From positions 1 through 64,000 of the forward strand of contig JAUIAP010000018.1 in the NCBI GenBank assembly GCA_030425205.1: DNA of 64,000 nucleotides. Reading direction: 5' to 3'. The notes below the pieces were generated by a model. That model did not search any database and was not told the DNA's origin. It was given only the letters and a program-made list of their open reading frames with translations. Shown piece after piece: positions 7,800 through 16,564 of the stretch. A program made the translations under genes and the position numbers. Numbering within the stretch: position 1 is the stretch's first letter; every line of letters starts with the position of its first letter. Origin of the DNA: Anaerolineae bacterium (GTDB lineage: Bacteria > Chloroflexota > Anaerolineae > Promineifilales > Promineifilaceae).

Positions 7800-8986
7800 A
7801 ACGGTAATAAAGGCGAAAATGAGATAAAGAGGGTAAGCTAGCAGAAAAAGGTGTAAGAATGACGCTAGCAGCCCATTTTTCCGAAGTAACAGACCCGCGA
7901 CTAGAGCATTTAGTTGAACACAAGTTAATCGATATCATCGTCATAGCGGTGTGCGCGACAATCTGTGGAGCGGATGGCTGGGAGGAGATGTCGGAATGGG
8001 CAAGAGAAAAGCGGGAGTGGCTAGCAAAAAGATGGCTGATAGAAAAAGTGCCGTCAGGGGCAACGATACGACGAGTCTTTATTGTGATAGACCCAGAAGA
8101 AATACAAGCGGGGTTTCAAAGTTGGGTCAACAGCATGTTCACCGTCACAAAAGGGCAGGTGATTGCGATTGATGGCAAGCAATTGCGTGGTTCAGCAGAT
8201 GAAAAGGCAGGTAAAAAGGCACTATGCATGGTGAGTGCATGGGCAACAGCCAATCAAATTGTCTTGGGACAACGCAATGCGGAAGAAAAATCGAATGAAA
8301 TCACAGCCATTCCAGAGTTGCTAAAACTGTTGGATGTCTCGGGTTGTTTAGTCACCATCGATGCGGCAGGCTGTCAGGTCAAAAACGCACGCTTGATTCG
8401 GCAACAAGAAGGTGATTATCTGTTGGCCTTGAAAGGCAATCAAGGCATGCTGTTTGAAGATGTGCAGACAGCATTTGCCTGTGCCGAACGCCTCGATTTT
8501 GCTGGGATTGACGGTGATTATGCTGAATCTAAGCATGAGGGGCATGGTCGCAGTGAGATGCGTAAATGCTGGGCGATTGATGATGAAACACAGCTACAGT
8601 TGCTCCGCAACCGCGACAAATGGTGTGACTTGCAAACGATTGTCATGATTGAAACGCAACGGACGCTCCACAATAAAACATCAACCGAGCGTCGTTTCTT
8701 CATTACATCCGTAGCTTGCGACGCGCTTAAAATCCTCAGAGCGAAACGTGAACATTGGCAGGTTGAGAACAATCTACACTGGTGTTTAGATGTTGGTTTT
8801 CTTGAAGATGACCAACGCACCTGTGGAAACGCGGCTGCAAATCTTGCTGTTGTTCGCCATATTGCCATTAGCTTGTTGAAACAAGACCCCTCTAAAGGTA
8901 GCCTCAAACGGAAGCGGAAACGGGCTGGTTGGAACAACGGCTTTCTTGAGCAGCTTTTACAACCAATTTAGTATGCAATTGCCCTA
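7781..8986 (+). mobile_element. ISAs1-family insertion sequence
   Basis: The element is bounded by a 20-bp inverted repeat: TAGGGCGATTGCATACTAAA at 7781-7800 and its reverse complement with one change at 8967-8986. It contains one transposase gene whose stop codon lies inside the right repeat. Flanking 8-10-base sequences (GCAATTCCCC left, TCTACTGCTC right) do not match, so there is no target duplication. That suggests rearrangement since insertion. Confidence 0.85.
7859..8971 (+). CDS. ISAs1-family DDE transposase
   Basis: This 370-residue protein has the ISAs1 signature: an N-terminal HFSEVTDPRLEH region, GADGWEEMSEWAREK, then the catalytic core with VIAIDGKQLRGS (first Asp) and LVTIDAAGCQ (second Asp), and a C-terminal REHWQVENNLHWCLDVGFLED block typical of the family with the distal Glu. 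It is full length and apparently intact. The Shine-Dalgarno AGGTG precedes the ATG. It catalyses cut-and-paste or copy-out movement of the element that encloses it. Confidence 0.95.
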   Translation: MTLAAHFSEVTDPRLEHLVEHKLIDIIVIAVCATICGADGWEEMSEWAREKREWLAKRWLIEKVPSGATIRRVFIVIDPEEIQAGFQSWVNSMFTVTKGQVIAIDGKQLRGSADEKAGKKALCMVSAWATANQIVLGQRNAEEKSNEITAIPELLKLLDVSGCLVTIDAAGCQVKNARLIRQQEGDYLLALKGNQGMLFEDVQTAFACAERLDFAGIDGDYAESKHEGHGRSEMRKCWAIDDETQLQLLRNRDKWCDLQTIVMIETQRTLHNKTSTERRFFITSVACDALKILRAKREHWQVENNLHWCLDVGFLEDDQRTCGNAAANLAVVRHIAISLLKQDPSKGSLKRKRKRAGWNNGFLEQLLQPI

Positions 8987-9001
8987 TCTACTGCTCACTG
9001 A

Positions 9002-9643
9002 CTATGGCGCAAGTCGTACAATTTCCCAGCTATCCCCATTGCGCGAATAGCGAAAACGGTCATGCAGTCGGCTCGGCCGACCTTGCCAAAATTCGACCGC
9101 ACGTGGTTTTACGATGTAGCCACCCCAGAACGGCGGCAGCGGAATTGGGTCAACGTCGGCAAATCGCGCTTCTATATCAGCCGACAACTTTTCCAGAACG
9201 GCGCGGTTCTCGATCACCTCGCTTTGTGGAGAAGCCCATGCCCCAATTTGGGAGCCGCGTGGTCGGGAGTGAAAATATTCGGCCGATTCTCGCGCCTCCA
9301 ACTTCTGCACCCAACCTGACACGCGCACCTGTCGATGAAGCTCTTTCCACAAGAAGACGAGCGCAGCATGGGGATTGTCGGCTAGCTCCGCCGCTTTTTG
9401 ACTATCATAATTCGTAAAAAAGCGAAATCCCTTATTCACGCCTTTGAGCAGCACCGTTCGCGCCGATGGGACACCTTCCGATGTGCTGGTCGCCAAGACC
9501 ATTGCATTTGGCTCAAAAACATTTGCGCTGACCGCATCTTCAAACCAGAGATTGAATTGGGTGAAGGGATCGGCCGAAAGCGACGCCTGTGAAAGTGATC
9601 CCTGATCATAGTTAATGCGTAAATCTGCCATGTTTGTCGTCAT
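9002..9643 (-). CDS. pdxH: Pyridoxamine 5'-phosphate oxidase
   Basis: This 213-residue protein matches PdxH over its full length: PNAMVLATSTSEGVPSARTVLLKG, FFTNYDSQKAAEL, FLWKELHRQVRVSG, SRPRGSQIGAWAS and the C-terminal EFWQGRPSRLHDRFRY motif that closes the FMN/PLP site. It oxidises pyridoxine or pyridoxamine 5'-phosphate to PLP using FMN and O2, so it implies at least some oxygen exposure. It is monocistronic, and its stop is only 15 bases from the right repeat of the IS. The first TCGGCCGA palindromes of the window occur in this gene, marking the start of native-looking chromosome. Confidence 0.95.
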   Translation of the reverse strand: MTTNMADLRINYDQGSLSQASLSADPFTQFNLWFEDAVSANVFEPNAMVLATSTSEGVPSARTVLLKGVNKGFRFFTNYDSQKAAELADNPHAALVFLWKELHRQVRVSGWVQKLEARESAEYFHSRPRGSQIGAWASPQSEVIENRAVLEKLSADIEARFADVDPIPLPPFWGGYIVKPRAVEFWQGRPSRLHDRFRYSRNGDSWEIVRLAP

Positions 9644-9729
9644 ATTTAATCAGCCGCCAGCGCAATTTCCCGTGCATCTGACGTGACTGCCTCACGTACT
9701 TCTGATTATACTCAATGGGTAGGGTGAGT

Positions 9730-9759
9730 AAAGAAAAAGACCACGCTGTTCGCATGGCC
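9730..9759 (-). terminator. Intrinsic terminator of the exopolysaccharide operon
   Basis: On the minus strand GGCCATGC pairs with GCGTGGTC (two G-U pairs) around a five-base loop and is followed by a T-rich run, about 70 bases after the stop of the WecG-STAS gene. Confidence 0.65.
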
Positions 9760-9829
9760 TTTTCGGTCGTATTGATGGGTATTGGTTAGTAGTACTAAAC
9801 TACTTTGCACTAATTGAAAAAAAAGCCAA

Positions 9830-11005
9830 TTAGCGCAAACCTAGTACTAAACTACTTTCATCTAGTTCAAAAAAAGAGGCGAGATGAAGCATGTCAAAAA
9901 TGCGCTGCAATGGTTTCTGAATGCCCACAATTCGCAATTCGCCGCCCGTCTCTTCCGCCATTTTCCGTAAAGACATCAGTGTGCCAATGGCATTACAGTC
10001 GAGGTTGGTCACATCAGCGAGATTGATGGTCAAGTTTGCTCGCCGGCGCAAGGCGCGTTCGCCAGCGTCACGGACATTCTGAGAATGGAAGCGCGTGAAA
10101 CCACCTTTGACGTTCATGATTGAGACGTGACCAATTGAGCGCATTTCGATGCTAAACGACTGGTCGGTCTGTGCAGCGGGGCGCATGATCCACCATTGCC
10201 GCATGAGGGATGGCGCAAAGCGGACTGCATCGAGCGCATACCGTTTCCAGAGGCGACGCGGTTCTTGCACAAGACGCGCGACCCATTCGAGACCCGTCTT
10301 CTGCATCCATTTCGGTGCGCGTTTTGTGCGGCCGACGATGAAATCGAGTGATGCGCCAACGCCGATTTGCACTGGAACCCCAACTTCTGCACCATACGTC
10401 TTAATCCACAGCTCTTGTTTTGGATTGCCTAGTGCAACGAGCAAGATGTCAGGATTTAACGCTTTGATTTCGTCCAGAACAGCTTGGTCAAACTGTTCGC
10501 CGGGTTTCCAGAATGGGCAAGATGTCCCAACAACCTGCAATCCCTCATAGCGTTCCTCAAGCATACGCTTCGCTTCATCAGCAACGCCGGGAGCAGCTCC
10601 CATAAAGTAGAGCGTCATCCCTTTGCGTGCAGCCCGTTCCGCAATCATTGGCACCATGTCTGAGCCAGCCACGCGCTCTTTTAGCGGAACACCGAGTAGT
10701 TTGCTGCCCCAGACGAGTGGCATTCCATCGGGCGTACAGAGGTCGGCGTTTTGGAGTAGGTCGCGCAAGTTGTCGTCTTCGAGCGATTTAACTAAGAAAT
10801 CGGTATTGACGGTTGCGACCTGATGATGTTTGCCTGTTGCACGACCAACTTCCACAAATTCCTCGACTTTTTCCAGTGTCTCGGTCATTGTCAAATTGTC
10901 AATCGGAACACCCATCAAGATTAGCGTTTTGCGAATTTCGCGGAACGTTTCAACGGTTGAATAAGCGGAAGTAGCTTCTAGGTGTGTTGGGATATAGACG
11001 GTCAT
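9830..11005 (-). CDS. WecG/TagA/CpsF glycosyltransferase fused to a STAS domain
   Basis: Residues about 25-270 are a WecG/TagA/CpsF glycosyltransferase (GT26): VNTDFLVKSLEDD, LCTPDGMPLVWGSKLLG, YFMGAAPGVADEAKRML, LVALGNPKQELWI, and GVGASLDFIVGRTKRAPKWMQ followed by the LEWVARLVQEPRRLWKRY membrane-contact helices. Residues about 290-391 are a STAS domain of the anti-sigma-antagonist type (VSIMNVKGGF, LTINLADVTNLDCNAIGTL, LRIVGIQKPLQRIFDM). The enzyme transfers a sugar onto a lipid-linked acceptor in surface-polysaccharide synthesis. The fused STAS domain suggests regulation by a partner-switching kinase or phosphatase. It lies 2 bases after the initiating sugar transferase. A 17-base repeat of its last codons lies 51 bases downstream (around 9791). 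Confidence 0.88.
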   Translation of the reverse strand: MTVYIPTHLEATSAYSTVETFREIRKTLILMGVPIDNLTMTETLEKVEEFVEVGRATGKHHQVATVNTDFLVKSLEDDNLRDLLQNADLCTPDGMPLVWGSKLLGVPLKERVAGSDMVPMIAERAARKGMTLYFMGAAPGVADEAKRMLEERYEGLQVVGTSCPFWKPGEQFDQAVLDEIKALNPDILLVALGNPKQELWIKTYGAEVGVPVQIGVGASLDFIVGRTKRAPKWMQKTGLEWVARLVQEPRRLWKRYALDAVRFAPSLMRQWWIMRPAAQTDQSFSIEMRSIGHVSIMNVKGGFTRFHSQNVRDAGERALRRRANLTINLADVTNLDCNAIGTLMSLRKMAEETGGELRIVGIQKPLQRIFDMLHLASFFELDESSLVLGLR

Positions 11006-11007
11006 GA

Positions 11008-11736
11008 TTAGTAAGCTCCTTTGCCGGTCACAACTGCTGGAACCGTGCGTAGCAAAATTTTGATGTCGTTAATAACGCATTGATCTTCGATATATTGCAG
11101 GTCGTAGTTAATCCAGCTTTCAAAATCCAAATCGCTGCGACCAGAAACTTGCTGCAAGCCAGTCAGTCCCGGAATGGCGTCGAGACGTTTCATCTGTTTG
11201 TCGGTGTACTGGACGACCTCTGATGGGACGGCGGGACGTGGGCCTACCAAACTCATGTCACCGTTGATGACGTTAAAAACCTGTGGCAGTTCATCGAGGC
11301 TCAACTTGCGAATAATGCTGCCAACTTTGGTGATACGTGGGTCATTCTTCATTTTGAAGACGGGGCCATCCGACTCATTTTGTGTCATCAAATTTGCCTT
11401 GATCTCTTCCGCATTCGTATACATCGAGCGGAACTTCAAGCAGGTGAATGGCTCCCCATGTCGGCCGATGCGCGTCTGTTGAAAAAGAACGCCGCCTTTT
11501 GAATCAAGGCGAATAGCCAGTGCAACAAGTGCCATAACTGGTAAGACGACTGGCAGTAAGAAGAGACAAACCGCTACGTCGAATAGTCGCTTAGCGATCA
11601 ATTTACGCTTTTCGGCGGCTGCATCAGCCATCTCAAATTCAACTGTGTTCTGAGTGGGTGCTGACCAAATTGTGTGTGAGACAGCAATTTCGTGGTGGAC
11701 GACAGATTGTTCCCAAAGTTGTTCTTTCGCTAACAT
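11008..11736 (-). CDS. Undecaprenyl-phosphate sugar phosphotransferase (initiating glycosyltransferase)
   Basis: The 242-residue product is the catalytic-domain-only form of the bacterial sugar transferase family (WbaP/PglC-like). It has KRLFDVAVCLFLLPVVLPVMAL, the membrane hairpin, then VLFQQTRIGRHGEPFTCLKF, RSMYTNAEE, ITKVGSIIRKLSLDELPQ and GDMSLVGPRPAV with the conserved Asp-Glu pair. It moves a hexose-1-phosphate onto undecaprenyl phosphate at the inner membrane face to start a polysaccharide unit. I chose the ATG at 11736 rather than the TTG one codon earlier. It forms a two-gene operon with the WecG-STAS gene, which would add the next sugar. Confidence 0.9.
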   Translation of the reverse strand: MLAKEQLWEQSVVHHEIAVSHTIWSAPTQNTVEFEMADAAAEKRKLIAKRLFDVAVCLFLLPVVLPVMALVALAIRLDSKGGVLFQQTRIGRHGEPFTCLKFRSMYTNAEEIKANLMTQNESDGPVFKMKNDPRITKVGSIIRKLSLDELPQVFNVINGDMSLVGPRPAVPSEVVQYTDKQMKRLDAIPGLTGLQQVSGRSDLDFESWINYDLQYIEDQCVINDIKILLRTVPAVVTGKGAY

Positions 11737-11739
11737 CAA

Positions 11740-12185
11740 AAAACCCCTTTACCGCTACGACAATGGCAAATAAAAATTTAATACCGTTACAATTTATTTG
11801 GGAGTTGGAGGGATGGGCAGCAAATCACTGCCCATCCACCATAATGAAAGCTCCCCTCTCATCAGGTGTTTCCCGTTACATCCCTGTTAATCAGTTGTAG
11901 TACTCGTGTACTAGCTGATACATAGAAATATAGGGGACTCTTCTTACATGGATGCTTACACGCTTTTTTTTTGACGTGAAGGAGATGTGAATGTGGGGGA
12001 AATCAAGAAAACTGGTCAAAATTAGTACTTATTTCCCACGCCAATCTTACGAAAACAATTTCAGTTGCCATTTGAGCAAGGTGTTTGCGTTTGCAGCCTA
12101 TATAAACGCTGTGCGATTATTTATAGTTGCCTGCCACAAGCGATTGTATAATCTTTCACAAATACATAGTTTTGTATAGTTTTGC
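11740..12185. promoter_or_regulatory. Divergent intergenic region (sugar transferase / hemA) with hairpins
   Basis: The region holds the leaders of two divergent operons. GGATGGGCAG (11811-11820) pairs perfectly with CTGCCCATCC (11828-11837) in the leader of the sugar transferase gene. A second hairpin TAGTAC/GTACTA lies near 11898-11915. A TATAAT hexamer at 12147-12152 is a candidate -10 for hemA, with a poorly spaced TTGCCT upstream. No riboswitch class is recognised. Confidence 0.4.
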
Positions 12186-13460
12186 ATGAAAATGAGTGAA
12201 TTACAGTTAATCTGCTTGGGAATGAATTATCGAACTGCGCCCGTTGCGCTGCGTGAGCGAGCGGGATTGGCCGAGCGGAAGGTGGCGGCACTTTCGGCCG
12301 AATTTCGTACCCAACCCTCCCCTTGTCATGAAATTGGCATTCTTTCCACCTGTAACCGCGTCGAACTTTATGCGGCCGTTGACAACGTCGCGGCAGGTAT
12401 TGACCAATTGGCCGCGCTCTGGTCACAACAGACAGGCGTTTGTGCCACAGAAATTCTCGATCATTCGTATCAACACATAGAAGAGGCGACGATTGAACAT
12501 CTTTGTCGTGTCGCGGCGGGTTTGGATTCGATCGTTGTTGGCGAACCGCAGATACTTGGGCAAGTTGCCCACGCATTCGAGACATCGACGGCGCAGCGCA
12601 CGCTCGGTTCCCTCCTACGCACGCTCTTTCAAACAGCGATTCGAACCGGAAAACGCACGCATACTGAGACGGAAATCGGCCGAAATGCCGCCAGCGTTAG
12701 CTCCGTCGCCGTCAAGTTGGCTGCCGATAAGCTATCAGGGTTAGACGGCTGCAACGTCGTCATGGTGGGGGCAGGGAAGATGGGCAAACTCGCCCTCAAG
12801 GCGATTCGTAAACATCAAATCGCCGAACTCGCCGTCGTCAATCGCACACAGCACACGGCACAGGCGTTGGCAGATGAGTTTGCGGGGAAAGCGTATGGAT
12901 TTGAGCAGTTAGGGGGGCGGTTGAAATCGGCCGATCTCGTTCTCTGCTCCACTGCTGCGCCGCACACCCTGATCGACCGCGACATGATGCAAAAGGTGAT
13001 GGCTCGCCGCGATAAGCCGCTCGTCATCATCGACATTGCCGTGCCACGCGATGTGGAGCCAACCGTTCAGCAGGTTGCTGGCGTTCACCTTTATGATGTA
13101 GACGCACTCCAAAATTTTGTCGATGAGGCCCTCTATGAACGTCAAAAGTCTATCCCGTTTGTGGAGGCAATTGTTGCAGAAGAACTAGAAAACTTTGCAC
13201 AACAGCGGCGCAAACTGACGGTTCGGCCGACGATTGCCGAATTGCGGGCTAAGGCAGAAATGATTCGCCAACAAGAGCTGCGCCGCGCCCTAAAGCACCT
13301 GCCCGATGTGGATGAATCAACACGCAGACAGCTTGAGAAATTCTCACAATCGCTCGTGAAAAAGATGCTGCATCGGCCGACGCTCGTCCTCAAGGAACAT
13401 GCCGAGAATGGGCAGTCGGAGCGATATACCGAAACTGTGCGAGAACTATTCGATTTGTAA
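12186..13460 (+). CDS. hemA: Glutamyl-tRNA reductase
   Basis: This 424-residue HemA makes glutamate-1-semialdehyde from glutamyl-tRNA, the first committed step of the C5 heme pathway. Seen: MNYRTAPVALRERAG, the nucleophile Cys56 in ILSTCNRVELYA, SIVVGEPQILGQV, the NADPH-binding VVMVGAGKMGKLA near residue 195, VIIDIAVPRDVEP, and the C-terminal helical dimerisation domain (ALKHLPDVDESTRRQLEKFSQSLVKKMLHRP). The length is typical. It opens a heme operon running to hemH at 19357; the partner aminomutase hemL is not in this window. Confidence 0.97.
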   Translation: MKMSELQLICLGMNYRTAPVALRERAGLAERKVAALSAEFRTQPSPCHEIGILSTCNRVELYAAVDNVAAGIDQLAALWSQQTGVCATEILDHSYQHIEEATIEHLCRVAAGLDSIVVGEPQILGQVAHAFETSTAQRTLGSLLRTLFQTAIRTGKRTHTETEIGRNAASVSSVAVKLAADKLSGLDGCNVVMVGAGKMGKLALKAIRKHQIAELAVVNRTQHTAQALADEFAGKAYGFEQLGGRLKSADLVLCSTAAPHTLIDRDMMQKVMARRDKPLVIIDIAVPRDVEPTVQQVAGVHLYDVDALQNFVDEALYERQKSIPFVEAIVAEELENFAQQRRKLTVRPTIAELRAKAEMIRQQELRRALKHLPDVDESTRRQLEKFSQSLVKKMLHRPTLVLKEHAENGQSERYTETVRELFDL

Positions 13461-13517
13461 ATTCGCAAGGGGGATGGCTAACGATTTATCTCACCTCGTT
13501 CTCCTTTTACCTTAATC

Positions 13518-14435
13518 ATGTCTTTAATCATTGGCTCCCGAACTTCAACCCTTGCCATGTGGCAAACAGAGCATGTCATTGCCCTGCTGCAATCTAATTT
13601 CCCCGATCAAAAATGCGAGATTGTCCCATTTGTGACGCAGGGGGATAAAACGCTCGACAAACCGTTGCCCGCCATTGGTGGCAAAGGTTTGTTTACACTG
13701 GAGTTGGAGAACGCCTTACATGCAGGCACGATTGACTTTGCCGTCCATTCGCTTAAAGATTTGCCAGTGGAGGAAAGTGGCGGGCTCACGCTAGGAGCAA
13801 TTATCGGCCGAGCAGACGTGCGCGATGTCATTGTGGCGAAAAATGGCTGGCGATTGGCGACCTTGCCACAGGGTGCAACCGTCGGCACTAGCAGCTTGCG
13901 TCGCAAGGCACAACTATTGATGCAGCGGCCCGATCTAAATGTCCAGTCCATTCGCGGCAATGTTGGCACGCGTGTAGATAAGGTCGTGGACGGCGAATTT
14001 GATGCGGCCGTCTTGGCAGCGGCGGGATTAACACGGATTGGTCTAGAAGAACATATCACAGAATTTCTACCCGCAGGCATCATGCTGCCCGCTCCCGGGC
14101 AAGGGGCCTTGGCCGTTCAATGTCGGGCCGGTGATACGCGAGTATTGGAGTTATTGGCACAGATTGATTGCTGGGATGTTCGACAGTCGGTTTCGACCGA
14201 ACGCACCTTTTTACACGCACTCGATGGTGGCTGCTCAACACCAGTTGGCGCATACAGCGAACCGCTAGCTGTAAACGACCAGCCATTTTTTGGATTGCGG
14301 GGACTGGTCGCATCGGCCGATGGCACAAAGGTGATTCGCGTGCAGGGCGTAGGGGATGATCCTGTCGCATTGGGGGAAGCGTTGGCACAGGATGCACTCG
14401 GGCAGGGGGCGCGGGAGTTGCTGGATGCAGAATAG
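13518..14435 (+). CDS. hemC: Hydroxymethylbilane synthase (porphobilinogen deaminase)
   Basis: This 305-residue protein polymerises four porphobilinogens. Seen: IGSRTSTLAMWQTEHV at the start, VHSLKDLP with the catalytic Asp81, the LRRKAQLL and SIRGNVGTRVDK anion-binding loops, and Cys239 in HALDGGCSTPVGAY, which carries the dipyrromethane cofactor. It lies 57 bases after hemA. Its last 11 bases overlap hemD, so the two are coupled in translation. Confidence 0.97.
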   Translation: MSLIIGSRTSTLAMWQTEHVIALLQSNFPDQKCEIVPFVTQGDKTLDKPLPAIGGKGLFTLELENALHAGTIDFAVHSLKDLPVEESGGLTLGAIIGRADVRDVIVAKNGWRLATLPQGATVGTSSLRRKAQLLMQRPDLNVQSIRGNVGTRVDKVVDGEFDAAVLAAAGLTRIGLEEHITEFLPAGIMLPAPGQGALAVQCRAGDTRVLELLAQIDCWDVRQSVSTERTFLHALDGGCSTPVGAYSEPLAVNDQPFFGLRGLVASADGTKVIRVQGVGDDPVALGEALAQDALGQGARELLDAE

Positions 14436-15213
14436 GCCGTTGGCAGGTGTGCGTGTCGTTGTGACACGCGCAGCCGAACAGGCCGAAGCAACGGCCGATC
14501 TACTGCGCTCAGTTGGTGCGCAACCCATCATCTTGCCGATGATTCAATTTGTCGTGCAGGAAAGTGCGCGTGAGCAACTGAGATCTGCAATGGCAAAGTT
14601 TGAAACGTATGACTGGCTTATTTTTACCAGTCAGAACGGTGTGCGCTTCTTTGATCAGCTAATGTGTGAAAATTTTCCACGCAAGGCTGGCTATTCCTAT
14701 TCTACATTGCCGCGAATCGCAGTCAGCGGAACGAGGACAGCGGCATTGGCGGAACGATTGGGGATGCGCGTTGACCTCATTCCCGAGAAATTTGTTGGAG
14801 AAAGCTTGGTCGTCGCGTTAGGGGATGTACTGGGTCAGCGCATCCTATTCCCACGTGCGAAAAAAGGTCGGGTCGAGATTGTTGAAATGTTGCGGGAGCG
14901 CGGGGCAATCGTGGACGAAATTGCACTTTATGATACGGTTTCGGCCGATCCCACCCCCGCCGCACGCGCCGAACTCGCAAATGGCTTTGACGTCATCCTC
15001 TTCACAAGCCCGACGACCGTTGAAAACTTCGCCGCCCAGTTTGCCGACGATAACACCTTATCCTTGGAGACAGTAATCGTGGGCTGTATTGGTGAGGTGA
15101 CGAAGAAATCGGCCGAAGCCCACGACTTCACCGTTCACATCACGCCCGAAGAATCAACCATGAATGGTCTTATCACCGCCCTAACTGAATACTACCAAAC
15201 GAGGTGTTTATGA
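14425..15213 (+). CDS. hemD: Uroporphyrinogen-III synthase
   Basis: HemD cyclises hydroxymethylbilane with inversion of ring D. I chose the ATG at 14425 because it gives the usual N terminus (NRPLAGVRVVVTRAAEQA) with an upstream GGGAG; the longer frame from 14356 adds an unlikely basic stretch inside hemC. Seen: the two-lobed pattern with IFTSQNGVRFF in the first domain and VILFTSPTTVENF plus VGCIGEVTKKSAE in the second. The 262-residue length is normal. Its stop overlaps the next ATG (ATGA). Confidence 0.93.
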   Translation: MQNRPLAGVRVVVTRAAEQAEATADLLRSVGAQPIILPMIQFVVQESAREQLRSAMAKFETYDWLIFTSQNGVRFFDQLMCENFPRKAGYSYSTLPRIAVSGTRTAALAERLGMRVDLIPEKFVGESLVVALGDVLGQRILFPRAKKGRVEIVEMLRERGAIVDEIALYDTVSADPTPAARAELANGFDVILFTSPTTVENFAAQFADDNTLSLETVIVGCIGEVTKKSAEAHDFTVHITPEESTMNGLITALTEYYQTRCL

Positions 15214-15578
15214 AACGCGATATGGAGCTTATCCGCAAATTACTTTTGATTGTTGAATCATTACCAGATGAGTGGGATGTTGGTGATAGTTTAGACTTAG
15301 ACGTGTCTTCTTCAACTGTTCGAGGACATCTTGAAATTTTGCAAGAGGCTGGTTACTTAGATATTAAAATCAGTAGCTTTGTAGGAGGCGGTTATTCAAT
15401 TAACAAAATACGATTGACGTGGAAGGGGCATGAATTTTTAGATGCTGTTCGCAGTGAAACAATTTGGAAAGAGACAAAGGAAGCTGTTACAAAAACGGGT
15501 GGGGGTATGGTGGTGTCTGTTGTAAAGAGTGTTGCAACAAAACTGTTAACAGACCTTGCAATGGGAAACATACCATGA
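15210..15578 (+). CDS. DUF2513-like protein embedded in the heme operon
   Basis: This 122-residue protein begins [19 protein letters not shown] and continues with a winged-helix-like pattern: [18 protein letters not shown] followed by a basic/aromatic wing ([21 protein letters not shown]). This is the pattern of DUF2513, a family found widely in phages and genomic islands. A hydrophobic C-terminal helix follows. Both junctions are 4-base ATGA overlaps (hemD stop/this start; this stop/hemB start), so it is translated in line with the heme genes. Its codon use is more A/T-rich than that of its neighbours. I chose ATG 15210 over an in-frame GTG at 15204. The function is unknown; a regulatory DNA-binding role is inferred. 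Confidence 0.8.
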   Translation: MKRDMELIRKLLLIVESLPDEWDVGDSLDLDVSSSTVRGHLEILQEAGYLDIKISSFVGGGYSINKIRLTWKGHEFLDAVRSETIWKETKEAVTKTGGGMVVSVVKSVATKLLTDLAMGNIP

Positions 15579-16561
15579 CATATCATTTCCCAATTATTCG
15601 CCCCCGTCGTCTCCGCAACACGCCAACCCTGCGCCGCATGGTGCGTGAAACGACGCTCCGCACCGATGATTTTATCTATCCGCTGTTTATCCAACATGGC
15701 GTCGGTGTGCGTGACGAAATTTCTTCGATGCCCGGACAGTTTCGCCTGTCAGTTGACCAGCTTGAACAAGAGATCAAGGAGATCGACAAACTCAACATCC
15801 CTGCCGTGTTGCTGTTTGGAATCCCCGCAGAAAAAGATCCGATCGGGCTGGAAAATTTTGCAGATGGCGGGATTGTTCAGCAGGCGATCCGAGAAATCAA
15901 GCGTATCGCCCCCGAATTACTCGTCATCACCGACGTTTGCCTGTGCGAATATACCGATCACGGACACTGCGGCATCTTAGATGATCATGGCTATGCGCTC
16001 AATGATCAAACGCTCGCAATATTACAAAAAGTGAGCGTCAGTCATGCTGAAGCGGGAGCAGACATCATCGCCCCCAGCGGCATGATGGATGGCATGATTC
16101 AGGCGATTCGTGCCAGTTTGGATGAGGCTGGTTTTGAACGACTCCCGATCATGTCGTATGCGGTCAAATATGCGTCGGCATTTTATGGCCCATTTCGAGA
16201 TGCGGCCGATGGTGCGCCTAAATTTGGCGACCGGCGGACGCATCAAATGGATCCCGCGAACGTCCAAGAGGCAATGCGCGAAGCGGCGCTTGACGTACAA
16301 GAAGGTGCTGACTTCCTAATGGTCAAACCGGCATTGGCCTATTTAGACGTGATTCAGCGCGTCAAGTCGGCACATCCAGAGTTGCCGCTGGTTGCCTATA
16401 ACGTCAGCGGTGAATATTCAATGTTAAAAGCCGCAGCAGCAAATGGCTGGTTAGATGAGAAAGGTTCCGTTTTGGAAAAATTATTGAGCATCAAACGTGC
16501 GGGGGCCGATGTGATCATCACCTATCATGCGAAAGATGCAGCACGTTGGTTAATGGAGTAA
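15575..16561 (+). CDS. hemB: Delta-aminolevulinic acid dehydratase
   Basis: This 328-residue HemB condenses two aminolevulinates into porphobilinogen. Seen: [18 protein letters not shown] at the start, the zinc-type cysteine cluster [13 protein letters not shown], the first active-site Lys in [18 protein letters not shown], and the Schiff-base Lys in [14 protein letters not shown]. The ATG at 15575 is set by the family N terminus and by the ATGA overlap with the previous gene. It lies 3 bases before hemQ. Confidence 0.97.
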   Translation: MTYHFPIIRPRRLRNTPTLRRMVRETTLRTDDFIYPLFIQHGVGVRDEISSMPGQFRLSVDQLEQEIKEIDKLNIPAVLLFGIPAEKDPIGLENFADGGIVQQAIREIKRIAPELLVITDVCLCEYTDHGHCGILDDHGYALNDQTLAILQKVSVSHAEAGADIIAPSGMMDGMIQAIRASLDEAGFERLPIMSYAVKYASAFYGPFRDAADGAPKFGDRRTHQMDPANVQEAMREAALDVQEGADFLMVKPALAYLDVIQRVKSAHPELPLVAYNVSGEYSMLKAAAANGWLDEKGSVLEKLLSIKRAGADVIITYHAKDAARWLME

Positions 16562-16564
16562 TAA

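Noticed and set aside
11991..12179. 62-codon ORF upstream of hemA with a Shine-Dalgarno-like AGGAG
   Set aside because: The ribosome-site match is good, but the product has no recognisable pattern and the frame covers the probable hemA promoter. Fortuitous frame is more likely.
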